Source of the DNA: Sipunculus nudus
Taxonomy: Eukaryota; Annelida; Sipuncula; Golfingiida; Sipunculidae
Direction: 5' to 3'
Length of the DNA: 64,000 nt
Assembly: GCA_026874595.1 (NCBI GenBank)
Contig: CM049308.1
Span: forward strand, 49,588,124 to 49,652,123
Shown: piece by piece, positions 11,563 through 22,915 of the stretch
How positions within the stretch are numbered: position 1 is the first letter of the stretch
Layout of the letters: each line of letters opens with the position of its first letter
Notes under the pieces: generated by a model
The model's database searches: none
The model's input: only the letters and a program-made list of their open reading frames with translations
What the model was told of the DNA's origin: nothing
Program-made: the position numbers and the translations under genes

Positions 11563-13720
11563 GCTTGTCAACAGTGTCCACTTTGAAAATTTAAAACTTA
11601 AAATGAATTAAAATAATTTTTTTTAATTGGATATATCTCAAAATTGGCATAGGGTATGTGTGTGGAAATAGTATCATTTGAAACTACATACAAATATCTC
11701 CAGGCGTTTTTTTGGTTATATGTTTAAAGTCTTTTTTTCATAATTAAATTTAAATTTTTAAAAAATGTGTGATGTTTACAATACTTATTTTGTTTAAATA
11801 ACGTATTTCTACTATACTAAAAACGAAAAAGGAAAAAGAAAAAATCGTATTTTAGAATACTTGTTGATTTACCTATATTCAAAATTTGAAGACTCTATAT
11901 TTGATGGTTTTTGAGAAATATCGCTCTGAAGACCGTACAGTCTCCTGAAATACTGTTTTGAGAAAAAGGCCAAAAACTGTTTGGGAAGAGAAATTTCGTT
12001 TTGAGTGGAAAACAGGGATATAAGCGCAAGTGACAGTTGTATTTTTTCACTAAATGTTCCGATGAGAATAGGTTTCAATATATAATTTATAAAATTTAAT
12101 GGTTTATCAATGTTAAAAAAGGGATTTTGTTAGGCATGATGACAACTGGAGAACTGTCAAACTAAAGTAGGCGGAGCTTACTGGTCCGAGGGGCCGGTCA
12201 TCGGTAATCAGGTCATTGGCTACCGCGCCGGGGCACGCGTCAGGTGTGAAGTGACTGATAAGAACGATCACTCTGTTTACTCTGCGCTCTCATTTAAACT
12301 ACCATGCATATGCCCTAATCCAATTAACATCTTGTCTCTCCCTCTCACAATTATATATGAGACACTACATAGCTAGCAGCAACACATATCTCTCTCTCAT
12401 TAGATTTATATACACCATTCATATATACCACATATATACCACACACAAATGCAACCCCCGATACCGTGCAGTCAGCCGAGTCGTCTTGTCCCCTCAATGA
12501 TCGTCCTACCTCCGATAGATGTTTGTCGCACACTTCAGTTGTCACTTCAGAGAGTACCTTGGAATGTTGTAACCAGCTGTTTGATAAAACGGGAGGAGGA
12601 ATGTTCATAAACGCGCTAAATCGTGCTGCGGCCGCTCTTCCTTTACCGATCGCTCTCATAGCTAAGACTCCGGCGCGGTTCACTTCGCAAAATTTGTTAG
12701 CAGGCGACGTGGTGGTGTAACTTGGTGCCGCGTTCCTTTCACAAAATTCATTCGTGCAACGCAGTCCCATATTGCTGCACCACCCTCGGCGTTTATCTAC
12801 ATCCTCCACTAACGATAAATTTCCTTCATGCCATATGACACACACTGTTGCGGTAGCCAACAACATAGCAAGTTGGCCGCACTGCCACAGACAGTATAGG
12901 TGACTGATTCTGGAACTCCCGGTTGTACTGATTCCATGTCTTCGTCACTTGACGACTCAGAATCGTCATCTCTGTTTAGTTTCGTTACGGACACAGGAAC
13001 CTTGTGATCAGCTGTATGTGACTGTCTCTCGTTCAATTAGCGAATTTTATCTTCGCTCATTCTGCTCTTTTTTTCTTCGACCCATGACGTTCAGTTTGAG
13101 GATAGTGTATATTATATAAGAAGGAACGATGTATTCGGTAATTGTTTTGGCGATGTAATGATGGACCCTGGGAGAAAATGTTATATTGTATAGCAGGATC
13201 AATATTACAGAAATAACAATCGGTAAATTTATATTTCTGGGTATATTCTTGGTGCCAGGACCATTATTGGGTGACACTAACATATTTTACGGTAGTGACA
13301 AAGACATTATTCGGCGACTGGAGGAGTACGATGTAGAGTTTATTTCTGGGTTAGGCGTATAGGGGGACGTGTTTGTATTAATTAGTGTCAATTAGTAAGT
13401 GCCGGTAATAAAGATTAGCTCTTTCTTGGCTGACTGACCGCGGCTTCCCCACGCCTGTCAATCAACCATTTGCCGAACGCCACGACCGCATGGTTAACCA
13501 ATAAGCAACTGACACGCTGCTAACTCTCGCCGATCTGACAGTTGGTCCTGTTTGCACCCCACGTGGGGTTGACATCTGAAATAAAATACTTATTTTTCTA
13601 ACTGATACAATATAACCCCAGGAACGTGTTTTTGTGAAAAGATAGATATAGCAATCATCTATAATACCAGATGTTTTTCAGAAAAATGTAATTTTCATGA
13701 TTTTTGACGATGATTAGACC
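11563..13720 (-). mobile_element. DNA-transposon insertion inside the LINE (Mutator-like remnant)
   Basis: This ~2.15-kb block interrupts the LINE between RT motif A, whose minus-strand reading ends near 13725 (FEC), and the segment leading to YADD, which resumes near 11562. It contains a transposase-like N-terminal coding segment on the minus strand (12440-13085) and non-coding flanks that are AT-rich outside and GC-rich inside (12170-12260 and 13430-13560). Those GC-rich blocks look loosely inverted relative to each other. Exact ends and target duplication were not resolved. Confidence 0.6.
12440..13085 (-). pseudogene. Truncated Mutator-like transposase N-terminal fragment
   Basis: The minus strand begins with MGRRKKEQNERR (ending near 13047) and then an acidic DDSESSSDEDME stretch. 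A conserved-looking segment follows: MGLRCTNEFCERN, then NRAGVLAMRAIGKGR, then FSAFMNIPPP. The pattern NR-x3-AMR-x-IGKG ... MN-x-PPP resembles the Mutator-like transposase domain of invertebrate proteins; this is from memory of the family. Frameshifts separate the pieces, and the coding sequence ends before any catalytic DDE core, so it is a non-autonomous remnant. Confidence 0.5.
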
Positions 13721-14505
13721 TTAATACATTCAAAATAATCTGTTAATTCTTCCTCTGTAAGAAGACATGATTTCATTTGACTATATATTGACTGAAGTGT
13801 CTGTAAGAGTTTCCCTTTTAATCCAGATTTAACTGAAACATACCACAATATATCATGTTGTACACTATCAAAAGCAGTTGAAAAATCAATATGTGTAATA
13901 AAACTTTTTCTTTTTTGTAAAATATATCTGCAGACACCCTGTTAAAGAAAATATATGGTCTACTGTTGAATAACCTTTCCTATAGCCAGCTTGTGCTTCA
14001 CATAATAATCCAGCTTGATCAACATAATTTTGAATTCTGTTTGCAAATATTTTTTGTAAATAGTTTACCCACGGTATTAATTAATGAAATACCTCTATAA
14101 TTTTTAGGATCTATGGTGGAAGCCTTTTTGTGAATTGGAACAATAAATGCTTTGCTCCAAGAGGCTTGGAAATCATTTCTTAATACACTATTAAATAATT
14201 GTAATTTATGAGACGATATGTGACTATATGTATCTTTCAATATATCTACCGTTATCCCGTCAGGCCCAATGGGCCTTTCCTCTTTTCATTTTCTTTAAGG
14301 CTTTCTGTACTTCACATGGTGTTATGAGTCCATCAAGCTCTGTATCATTTTCAATTTCTAATACATTTTTTAAATATTCCAGAGTATGATTCTTAAACTC
14401 TTGATTAATTTCATGTATTGATGAATCCAAAAGTTCCTTAAAATGTTTGTACCAACGTATCGGTTCTACTGTTGTAACAATTATCTTTTTATTTAAAAAT
14501 CTCAT
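13721..14505 (-). pseudogene. LINE reverse transcriptase 5' half
   Basis: 14260-14505 (minus) reads as the pre-RT region (WYKHFKELLDSS ... ITPCEVQKALKKMKRGKA). 14019-14240 gives RT motifs 0-1: FIVPIHKKAST and NYRGISLINTVGKLF. Around 13890-13730 broken frames give STAFDSVQHDILWY (motif A) and an SIYSQ segment. The reading stops at the insertion boundary near 13725. Confidence 0.75.
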
Positions 14506-14959
14506 GTTTTTCCAAATGGAATCAGTGTCTTATGCACCTATCACCTTTTGCACCTCTGAGGCTTGGATGATTGCCTTCTTTTCTTCACATAATTTTTTAA
14601 ACCTCTGTTTTTTGTTTGTTAATAATTAAGTCGCCATCTGATATTGTACATCTATACTTATTCAAAGCTATATATTTATCATTTTTCCAAAATTCACATT
14701 CTTTGTCCCACCATTTTGGTTGCTTTAGTTTCATGTTGTCTCGGAAGTTTTGTTTATTTCTGTAGGATATATTTCGATAAATACTAACCGATCCCTCACT
14801 TGCTTTGTCCGTATATGTTTCTAAGGTTTCATTAAATGTGTTGAAAAGTAACGCACATACTATTTGTTCTGATGATTTTGAAATATTTATTTTATCTTCA
14901 TCAGTCTGATAAAATTTTACCCATTTTGTCAGTTCGCATATGTGTTCATTCGAAAGCTT

Positions 14960-15190
14960 TCCTTGTTCTGATAATATTAAGTGAACAGCTTAAAGGAAAG
15001 TGATCGGACGGATCATCTGATAATACACAGGATCCATCTACCTTATGAAGTAAGAACTAAGACCCCTCCTCTCCCTGTACTCTTCCAGACTATTCCATAA
15101 CCATAGTACCCGTGGAATGCATCAGAAAATTCATCATCCGTGGTTGCCCATGTCTCAGTGATACATACAATACTGTGATTATTTATCAAT
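14960..15190 (-). pseudogene. LINE APE-type endonuclease fragment
   Basis: On the minus strand 15190-15060 encodes VCITETWATTDDEF, the conserved E-T/S-W block of APE endonucleases, followed by a GYGIVWK stretch. Near 15010-14996 is SDHFPL, the SDH catalytic motif. The endonuclease nicks target DNA for target-primed reverse transcription. Frames are broken and the N-terminus is missing upstream of ~15290. Confidence 0.65.
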
Positions 15191-15317
15191 TCTTACTTAA
15201 ACTTATACTGATTTAAATTTGTTCTTAAGTCCATGTGCATACCATGTTGCTATTTCTGCATTAGCATTTCTGCTAGTGCTGGACTAGTTTACATATGGGT
15301 GAAAAATTAAGTTAAAG

Positions 15318-16074
15318 TTGAAAAATATGACAAACAGGAACAGGATTGCGATTTTCGAGAAAAAATTCTTTAAGAAACTGCTCAGAATGAACAAAAATAC
15401 AACTAACTGCATGGAATATGGGGAAATAGGCAGAACACCTATAACTAGTGTAGTTGAAAGAAGAATGATTCATTTCTGGATCAGGTTATTAGAGGGCAGG
15501 CAAAGCAAACTCTCTAGTATTATGTTCAAACTCCAGAAAAGTATGTTTGACAAAAGCACTACTGGATAAATGTGGTTACTCTAATATGTGGGATGAGGGA
15601 CATATTGTCAACAAAAAATGGCTGAGAAAGAGCATTGAACTTAGGCTACATGACATAAGTCAGCAAAATTTGCAAAATGAAATAGAAGAACTCAAATCCA
15701 GTTGCAGTAACAGGATTTTCAAAAAGAATCTCGGGTTTGAAAAATATCTGAACATATTAAATTTTGGTGACAGAATAGCCCTCACTAAATTTCGCTGTGC
15801 AAATCATAAACTGCCAGCATCCAACAGCAACCCTGACCATTTAACTGGCTCTAAGGCATGTACCCTATGCAACATGAATGAGCAGGGTGATGAATTCCAC
15901 TACCTTTTTATATGCCCTGAATTTAGACAAGAAAGACTGAACTATATAAACCAGTACTATAGAACCAGACCAAAGCCACTAAAAATGCATGAATTATTCA
16001 GTGTCACAGACCAACTTCAGCTGTCAAACCTAGCCAAGTTTGCTAAAATGATTATATCCACAATTAGTTAAAGA
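15318..16074 (+). pseudogene. LINE ORF2 C-terminal region with terminal zinc motif
   Basis: Two overlapping frames (15318-15569 and 15547-16071) join only through a frameshift near 15550. The first has EYGEIGRTPITSVVERRMI, matching the E-x-GR-x-P pattern of post-RT regions. The second has FGDRIALTKFRCANHKLP and a C-x2-C-x9-H-x4-C motif (CTLCNMNEQGDEFHYLFIC), the usual C-terminal zinc motif of many LINE ORF2 proteins, and stops at 16072-16074. Apart from the frameshift this is the best-preserved LINE coding piece in the window. Confidence 0.75.
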
Positions 16075-17235
16075 ATACTCTGTACAGAATATTTACAATG
16101 TCCATATATGATCATCTTTATATTTGTTCCACCAGGTTTATCCTCATATGTATGAAATGCTCATTCATTTCTTGTAAAGTATGGAGCAAGCTTGTTATTC
16201 TTAAGCAGCATCAACAACACAACTGCAATACCTGTCGTGTTTATTGATCTCATAACGACACTGTGATACTAGAACTTGTAAGAAATCTTGACTGTACCCA
16301 GATTGTGTTTGTTTGTTTGTTTTGCAACTAGTCACTGTCTATCTGATTGTTAACCCACCAGACTGAATTTATGTGCATATATATTTATATTCTTAGGTAT
16401 TAAAAATGCATTGTCTAATATAGGAATCATGCCTATATCATAGAAATACAATTGCACAAGTCAATGCATGTAAACTAGCTGCTTTATATTTTTCTATGCA
16501 CTTAATTATTTCCATTTAGTATTTATGTGATATATGTATTATTTTCTCTATCATTATACAATTTTGTACCTGCAGTGACATGACATACAAATGCTTTCCT
16601 ATTTATACCCTCATAAAGTAAAACACATGCGTGTATGTATATATATATATATGTTTATATGTTTATTTCTCATTTATGTAACAAAATGTGCTTGACATGC
16701 ATATATAAGGCATCTCTACCTCTACCGTATAAGTGATTGATCTCATTATACATTAAATGTACAAAAAACTTAGAAGTAAATCATAGACAAGGTGCCTTAT
16801 AATATACACTATTATCACTTTAGGAAACTTTCTTAGGCCAAATTATATAGCCAGCAACATATTTTATACCAAAGCATACAAGTTTAAATGCATATTTACT
16901 TGAAGTAAATGTTACTGCACTTAATACCTGTGATATGACTCTATAGTATATGTAGTACTGTTTGTACCTACACTTTTATACAAATTTGAATGTTTACAAG
17001 CAAGTAAGTGATAGTTCACTTGCACTAGAAGATGAAGATTGTATGTACACTTATATACACTAACACACCCAATGTATGTTTTCAAACAAATAAGAGCTGT
17101 GTTCATTGTGTAAGTATTACCAGTGATATAGTTATTATATGTAGTTACATGTAGTCACAGTACATCCTGTATATACACTGTAATATAGTTTTGCATGACT
17201 CTGTATACCTCGAAAGGGGTCACTTGAGTTGAATA

Positions 17236-17268
17236 AATTATTATTATTATTATATTATTATTATTATA
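17236..17268 (+). repeat. (TTA)n tail of the + strand LINE
   Basis: A run of TTA triplets with one irregular unit, right after 'gttgaataaa'. Short simple-repeat tails of this type terminate many non-LTR elements. Confidence 0.7.
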
Positions 17269-17272
17269 TCTG

Positions 17273-19029
17273 GTGGCCATATTCGAATTCCGACATGTCT
17301 GTAATTCAATAGGTCTGAAGCCCTCGTATTTACCAATCATCCCTGTGAATATAAGAAAGCTGAAGTATGTTGTTGTTGTTGAGTTATCATGTGCGAAAGA
17401 AAATCATCGATTGGGCTGTGGTGGCCATATTAATTCTGACAGGTCTGTAATTCAAAAGGTCTAGAGCCCTCATATGAACAGGAAATGTAGACAGGCAGAG
17501 TTCTGAAACATTTTTACTGAATAATTAACCTGCTCTTTAGTAGGCTGATTGACAAACATAAATAGTTATTATTATATCCATGTAATAATTCATGCTCTCA
17601 CCATACCCTTTATTTAGGTAATTATTCAATTAATGGTAAGCCTACGTTTGTTAAAATTTACATGGAACATGTTTGCGATATATACTTGTTAACAAAATTA
17701 AAAAGGCGTGCTAAATCGCGTTAGTTCTGCAAGATACTTTAAAAATAAATACATCCTGCTCCATTATAATTATTGCAGATCGCTTGTTAAACTGAATTAA
17801 CTTCACTTGAAAGTAAAGTTTGAGCATCAGCAGACTTCTGTATTTCATGTGCTGCAAAATAAAGGCCTTGATCGAACACTTTTAGAATAGACATTATTTA
17901 TCAATTATTTAATTTATTCATCGGTACCCCCAAAGTAATTGCAGGATCCACCCCTGAAATACCATGAATATTTCGTGGAACTATTTCTTAAATGAAAGCC
18001 AGTGTACAATACTACAACTGCACCAAAATTGGTACTTTTATCACAATTTGAACAATTTTTCCATTAGCCGCCGCACTAAGTAGGTTCAGTTGCATGGTAC
18101 TAGATCATTCCTGTGGACAGGGATGAAATTATGAAATAATTTACCAATGAATATTCACACTAGTAACTCATACAGTAATTTCAGATAGTTGTTAAAACTA
18201 CATCTTACGGAAAGTACATAGAAACATGGAGAGAATAATAACATTTATTATTAAATACAGGATATTGAGTTCTTAATTTTTATGAGTTTATAGATGTATG
18301 GATCTTAAAATAATGCACTCATTACCTGTAGTGTTTTATATAAAAAATTGTGATAAGACCATTTCTAGTCGTATAGTATGTAAAATTGTATATAGACTGT
18401 CACCTATACAGATGTGATCACATAATTTCTAGTCATATATTAGTGTTTAAGTACTGCCACCTCTGTATATGTGATTGCACAGTTTCTAGTCATATATTCC
18501 CTGTTGAATGTACTTCTGTGATAACGAATACTTTTTTAGTCACATGTTTTGTAAATGAATTCTGAGATCAATCTGTGATATAATGATTTCTAGTCATATA
18601 TTATGTTAATAATCTGCCAATTTGATCTGTGATTACACAATTTCTCGTCATATACCCTGTTCAATGTACTTAGAAAAATCTGTGATCAATCTGTGATATA
18701 ATGATTTCTAGTCATATCTTATGTTAATAATCTGCCAATTTTATCTGGATTGTGTATACAAAATATCTGCTATTTTCAGTAAAACTACTATCTGGTAATT
18801 ATATGTATTTTGTCAACTTTTACTAAGAAAAACATATTTATATATCCTGTTATTTATATTTTTTTAATGGTACAGAGACTTTGCCTGCTCTATCTTGATC
18901 AACAGGACCACTATGAAAATAATTTTAAAAAATTTTTAGTGTTATTCTTGGTGTATGTCAGGATATCGTGTTTTATTGTATATGCATGTAACTGATTGCC
19001 AGTATAAAATCAATAAATCAATTAATCAA
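17273..19029. other. Non-coding interval with a degenerate tandem repeat
   Basis: No gene supported. Between about 18350 and 18740 the phrase 'atttctagtcatata' recurs about seven times at irregular spacing, together with 'gtgat.aca' and 'taataatctgccaattt', a decayed tandem array. The phrase 'ggtggccatatt.gaattc' occurs near 17272 and 17421, suggesting a short older duplication. Confidence 0.5.
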
Positions 19030-19203
19030 GCATATGCAGGCACCATACAGTGAAAATCAGCCAACCGTTGCCTAAATAATCCCACATACGCACCCAAATA
19101 TGAGCAAACACAAACCAACGTGTACAACTCAGTCACCTGATGAGTGTCATGAAGTAAGCACGAAACCTGCGGGTAGTGACAATGCATTGATGTATTTTAT
19201 GAA

Positions 19204-19207
<4 letters not shown>
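19030..19207 (+). repeat. Hammerhead-bearing dispersed repeat, plus-strand copy
   Basis: Inverted relative to 8847-9015 and similar over its whole length. The right edge runs directly into a long (TA)n tract, as if insertion or 3' end formation used an AT-rich tail. It shares no coding potential. Confidence 0.75.
19132..19180 (+). ncRNA. Type I hammerhead ribozyme motif (copy 2, best formed)
   Basis: 49 nt. Stem I is GTCAC 19132-19136 with GTGAC 19176-19180, perfect. Core CTGATGA is 19137-19143. Stem II is GTGT 19144-19147 with GCAC 19158-19161 (one G-U pair), loop of 10. GAA is 19162-19164. Stem III is ACC 19165-19167 with GGT 19172-19174, loop TGCG. A19175 is the cleavage base. Every invariant hammerhead position is satisfied. 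A self-cleaving RNA of this kind processes multimeric or read-through element transcripts into unit-length RNAs. The short stem III is the form seen in animal mobile elements. Confidence 0.88.
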
Positions 19208-19281
<74 letters not shown>

Positions 19282-19290
19282 CATATATAT
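19206..19290. repeat. (TA)n microsatellite
   Basis: An almost pure TA dinucleotide tract of about 65 bp followed by TATATATACATATATATA variants. Short frames with poly(Tyr-Ile) here are translations of the repeat. Confidence 0.9.
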
Positions 19291-19315
19291 AAATAATTTT
19301 CAAAGGGCCTGGTAG

Positions 19316-20040
19316 ACTCGAAAAAACAGAATGAATTCTGAATAAGTTACCCTGTATAAATTTATTGAAAGTATATAATAACATTTATAATAAAAAAAAA
19401 TAATAATAATAATATTTATAATAATAATAATAATAATAATAATATCATTAATGTAATAATTAATAAAATTATAATCATAATAATTCATAAAATAAAAACA
19501 TGCAAGGCCCTCATGACCTAAGCCCATTTAAATCCGACAGATATACTCCTATATATGTTTATAAAATAGGCCCTATTTTTATTTTTACGTTACCGGTACT
19601 TTATCTTTTTCTATGGTTTTATCATCTGTTTGTTGTTTAAATTATGTTGGTCACGGGCAATGCTAGTGTTTCAGTAGCCGTGTTCTGAAGTAAATTAAAT
19701 CAACCCTGTCAGGTGGGACACGTACAGGGTCTTAGAAAGGTGGTATCAAAACGCCTTCCGTTTGAAGCCAGACGGTGGCAACATTCACTACCGATTCGGG
19801 CTTAAATTTTAACTGCAGATTCATTGTCGTTCATCGGGTCAAAATTGGGAACACTGGTTACTTGGAACTGCACTCCCACAATCAGGAGAGCACGTGAACG
19901 CCTCGGTGACAAGAAACTGTCAAACACGGTCAAAATACCTCACGACCCTGACTAAAGCAGAGGTAAGGCACTGTTCAACACATATCTATCAACACGTGTT
20001 CAAGAAAAATTTCAAGCTAAATTTTGACAAGCATTATTAT
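19316..20040. other. Non-coding interval with (TAA)n
   Basis: AT-rich with an interrupted TAA/ATT-type microsatellite at about 19390-19450. The rest (19500-20040) has no domain-bearing frame. Confidence 0.5.
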
Positions 20041-22915
20041 CAGCTCAGCTGACTGTTAGTCATATGAGCTATAGGCTAGCGATCACTCATTGTCCGTCGT
20101 CCGTCTGGCTTGCCGGCCGTCTGTACGTTAACAAGGCACAAATCGCAACCACTGGACCTGGAATCTTCTAACTTTACATCCAGAGAGGTCCATGAAAAAT
20201 CCCCTTGGAAACCTGTAATTAGGTCTCTGTTACCCATATTCTTCAAGCTATGGGGCTCCGAAGTACCCCCCAGAATAATGGAAAATTTGATACAAAAAGC
20301 TAAAAAAACTTGAGCTAAACAACTAATGCATTGATCACCATGATTCTTTGCATGGATATTGAACATGGAGTGTTTCATCAGTTTCTGCAGATTGGTGGCG
20401 GCACCTGTATTTGTTCGATTTTTACTTTTTTATCCCCTCTATTTTTGAGACCTCAAAAGATGCCGTTATCTGTTAACAGGGCACAAATTGTAACCGCTGG
20501 ACCTGATATCTTTTCACTGTACATTCAGAGAGATCCATGAAAAATCTCCTTGGAAACCTTGAAAAAGGTCTCTGTTACCCATATTCTTCAAGCTATGGGG
20601 CTCCGAAGTACCCCCCAGAATAATGAAAATTTGATACTAAATCTCAAATATCTGAACAACTAATGCATTGATCACCATGATGCTTTGCATGGTTATTGAT
20701 CATGGAGTGTTTCATCAGTTTCTGCAGACTGGTGGCACCACCTGTATTTTTTCAATTTTTTACGATTTATTTTCTCTATTTTGAGACCTTAAAAAATGCC
20801 ATCATCTGTTAAAAGGGCACAAATTGTAACCGCTGGACCTGGAATCTTCTAACTTTACATCCAGATAGGTCCATGAAAAGTCTTCTTGAAAACCTAGAAT
20901 TAGGTCTCTGTTACTCATATCCTTCAAGCTATGGGACTCCGAAGTACCCCCGGAATAATGAAAAATTTGATACAAAAGCTCAAATATCTGAACAACTAAT
21001 GCATTGATCACCATCATTCTTTGCATGGTTATTGATCATGGAGTGTTTCATCAGTATCTGCAGACTGGTGGCACCACCTGTATTTTTTCAATTTTTCACG
21101 ATTTTTTTCTCTATTTTTGAGACCTCAAAAGATGCTGTCATCTGTTTACAGGGCACAAATCATAACCGCTGGACCTGGAATCTTCAGTGCAAAGAATCAT
21201 TGTGATCAATGCATTTGTTGTTCAGATACTTGAGCTTTTGTATCAAATTTTCCATATTATTTGGGGGGGGTATTTTGGAGCCCCATAGCATTAAGAATAT
21301 GGGTAATAGAGACCTGATTTCAGGTTTCCAAAGAGAATTTTTATGAACCTCCCAGGTTGTAAAGTGAGAAGATTCCAGGTCCAGCAGTTACAATTTGTGC
21401 CTGGTAAATGGACAGACAGACAGACGGACAAAAGGCGAACAAAGGGTGATGGCTATAGCTCAGATGACTTTCAGACAGCTGACTTAAAAAAGGAAAATAC
21501 CGGTACAGGAGATGACAGCTTACATTCAAGAAAGAATAAAAAATTACAAACCATTTTTATAGGAAAATATTGGGAATATAGGGAGTCATTACAATGGAAG
21601 AACACCTGTTAAATATTTTGTTTTTGTGTCATGTTTGTTTTTGTGTCATCGATTTTTTACGATTTAATTTCTCTATTTTGAGACCTTAAAAAATGACGTC
21701 ATCTGTTAACAGGGCACAAATTGTAACCTCTGGACCTGGAATCTTCTTACTGTACATCCAGATAGGTCCATGAAAAGTCTTCTTGAAAACCTAGAATTAG
21801 GTCTCTGTTTCTCATATCCTTCAAGCTATGGGACTCCTAAGTACCCCCGGATTAATGAAAAATTTGATACAAAAGCTCAAATATCTGAACAACTAATGCA
21901 TTGATCACCATCATTCTTTGCATGGTTATTGATCATGGAGTGTTTCATCAGTTTCTGCAGACTGGTGGCACCACCTGTGTTTCATCAGTTTCTGCAGACT
22001 GGTGGCACCACCTGTATTTTTTTCGATTTTTTTACGATTTATTTTCTCTGTTTTGAGACCTTAAAAAATGCCATCATCTGTTAAAAGGGCACAAATTGTA
22101 ACCGCTGGACCTGGAATCTTCTAACTTTACATCCAGATAAGTCCATGAAAAGTCTTCTTGAAAACCTAGAATTAGGTCTCTGTTACTCATATCCTTCAAG
22201 CTATGGGACTCCGAAGTACCCCCGGAATAATGAAAAAATTGATACAAAAGCTCAAATATCTGAACAACTAATGCATTGATCACCATCATTCTTTGCATGG
22301 TTATTGATCATGGAGTGTTTCATCAGTATCTGCAGACTGGTGGCACCAACTGTATTTTTTCAATTTTTTACATTTTTTTTCTCTATTTTTGAGACCTAAA
22401 AAGATGCTGTCATCTGTTTACAGGGCACAAATCATAACCGCTGGACCTGGAATCTTCAGTGCAAAGAATCATTGTGATCAATGCATTTATTGTTCAGATA
22501 CTTGAGCTTTTGTATCAAATTTTCCATATTATTTGGGGGGGGGTATTTTGGAGCCCCATAGCATTAAGAATATGGGTAATAGAGACCTGATTTCAGGTTT
22601 CCAAAGAGAATTTTTATAAACCTCGCAGGTTGTAAAGTTAAAAGATTCCAGGTCCAGCAGTTACAATTTGTGCCTGGTAAACGGACAGACAGACAGACGG
22701 ACTAAAGCCGAACAAAGGGTGATCGCTATAGCTCAGACTTTCAGACAGCTGACTTAAAAAAGGAAAATACCGGTACAGGAGATGACAGCTTACATGCAAG
22801 AAAGAATCAGAAATTACAAACCATTTTTATAGGAAAATATAGGGAATATAGGGAGTCGTTACCATGGAAGAACACCTGTTTATTATTTTGTTTTTGTGTC
22901 ATGTTTGTTACTACA
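20041..22915. repeat. Segmentally duplicated, partly palindromic dispersed repeat block
   Basis: The block opens with 'agctcagctgactgttagtcat' logic and a GTCCGTCG-rich stretch, the same head as at 31436 and 45151. A ~300-bp module (GGGCACAAAT ... CTGGACCTGGAATCTTC ... AAGCTATGGGGCTCCGAAG ... AATGCATTGATCACCAT) recurs at about 20137, 20480, 20815, 21713 and 22087. Inverted copies lie at 21180-21410 and 22440-22680. A higher-order duplication with a 1272-bp offset repeats 20750-21610 at 22022-22885. The shared 74-codon frames (20802 and 22074, minus) are repeat translations. Confidence 0.75.

Larger units (their letters stand above)
10490..15295 (-). mobile_element. Non-LTR retrotransposon (LINE), minus strand, interrupted
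   Basis: In order on the minus strand: an APE-type endonuclease segment (~15190-14960), RT motifs 0-1 and A (14505-13721), then after a ~2.15-kb insertion the RT YADD box (11428-11439) and a long post-RT region to 10492. The gap between RT motif A and YADD is over 2.4 kb instead of the usual few hundred bases, which reveals the insertion. Frames are broken repeatedly, so the element is dead. The clade cannot be fixed by eye; APE-encoding CR1/Jockey/I-like groups fit. Confidence 0.8.
15318..17272 (+). mobile_element. 5'-truncated LINE, + strand, different family
   Basis: A post-RT coding tail (15318-16074), a ~1.15-kb AT-rich 3' region, and a (TTA)n terminal tail at about 17236-17268 make a typical 5'-truncated non-LTR insertion. 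It lies head to head with the minus-strand LINE. Its protein differs clearly from the matching part of that LINE, so it is a separate insertion. Confidence 0.7.

Noticed and set aside
10490-17272. A single LINE with 5' inversion by twin priming
   Set aside because: Both halves encode the corresponding post-RT region (GR.P block) with clearly different sequences, so they are two elements, not two parts of one.
20802-22298. Duplicate 74-codon minus-strand frames suggesting a conserved small protein
   Set aside because: They repeat because the DNA is segmentally duplicated, and related frames in other copies carry stops and indels, so no protein-level constraint is seen.
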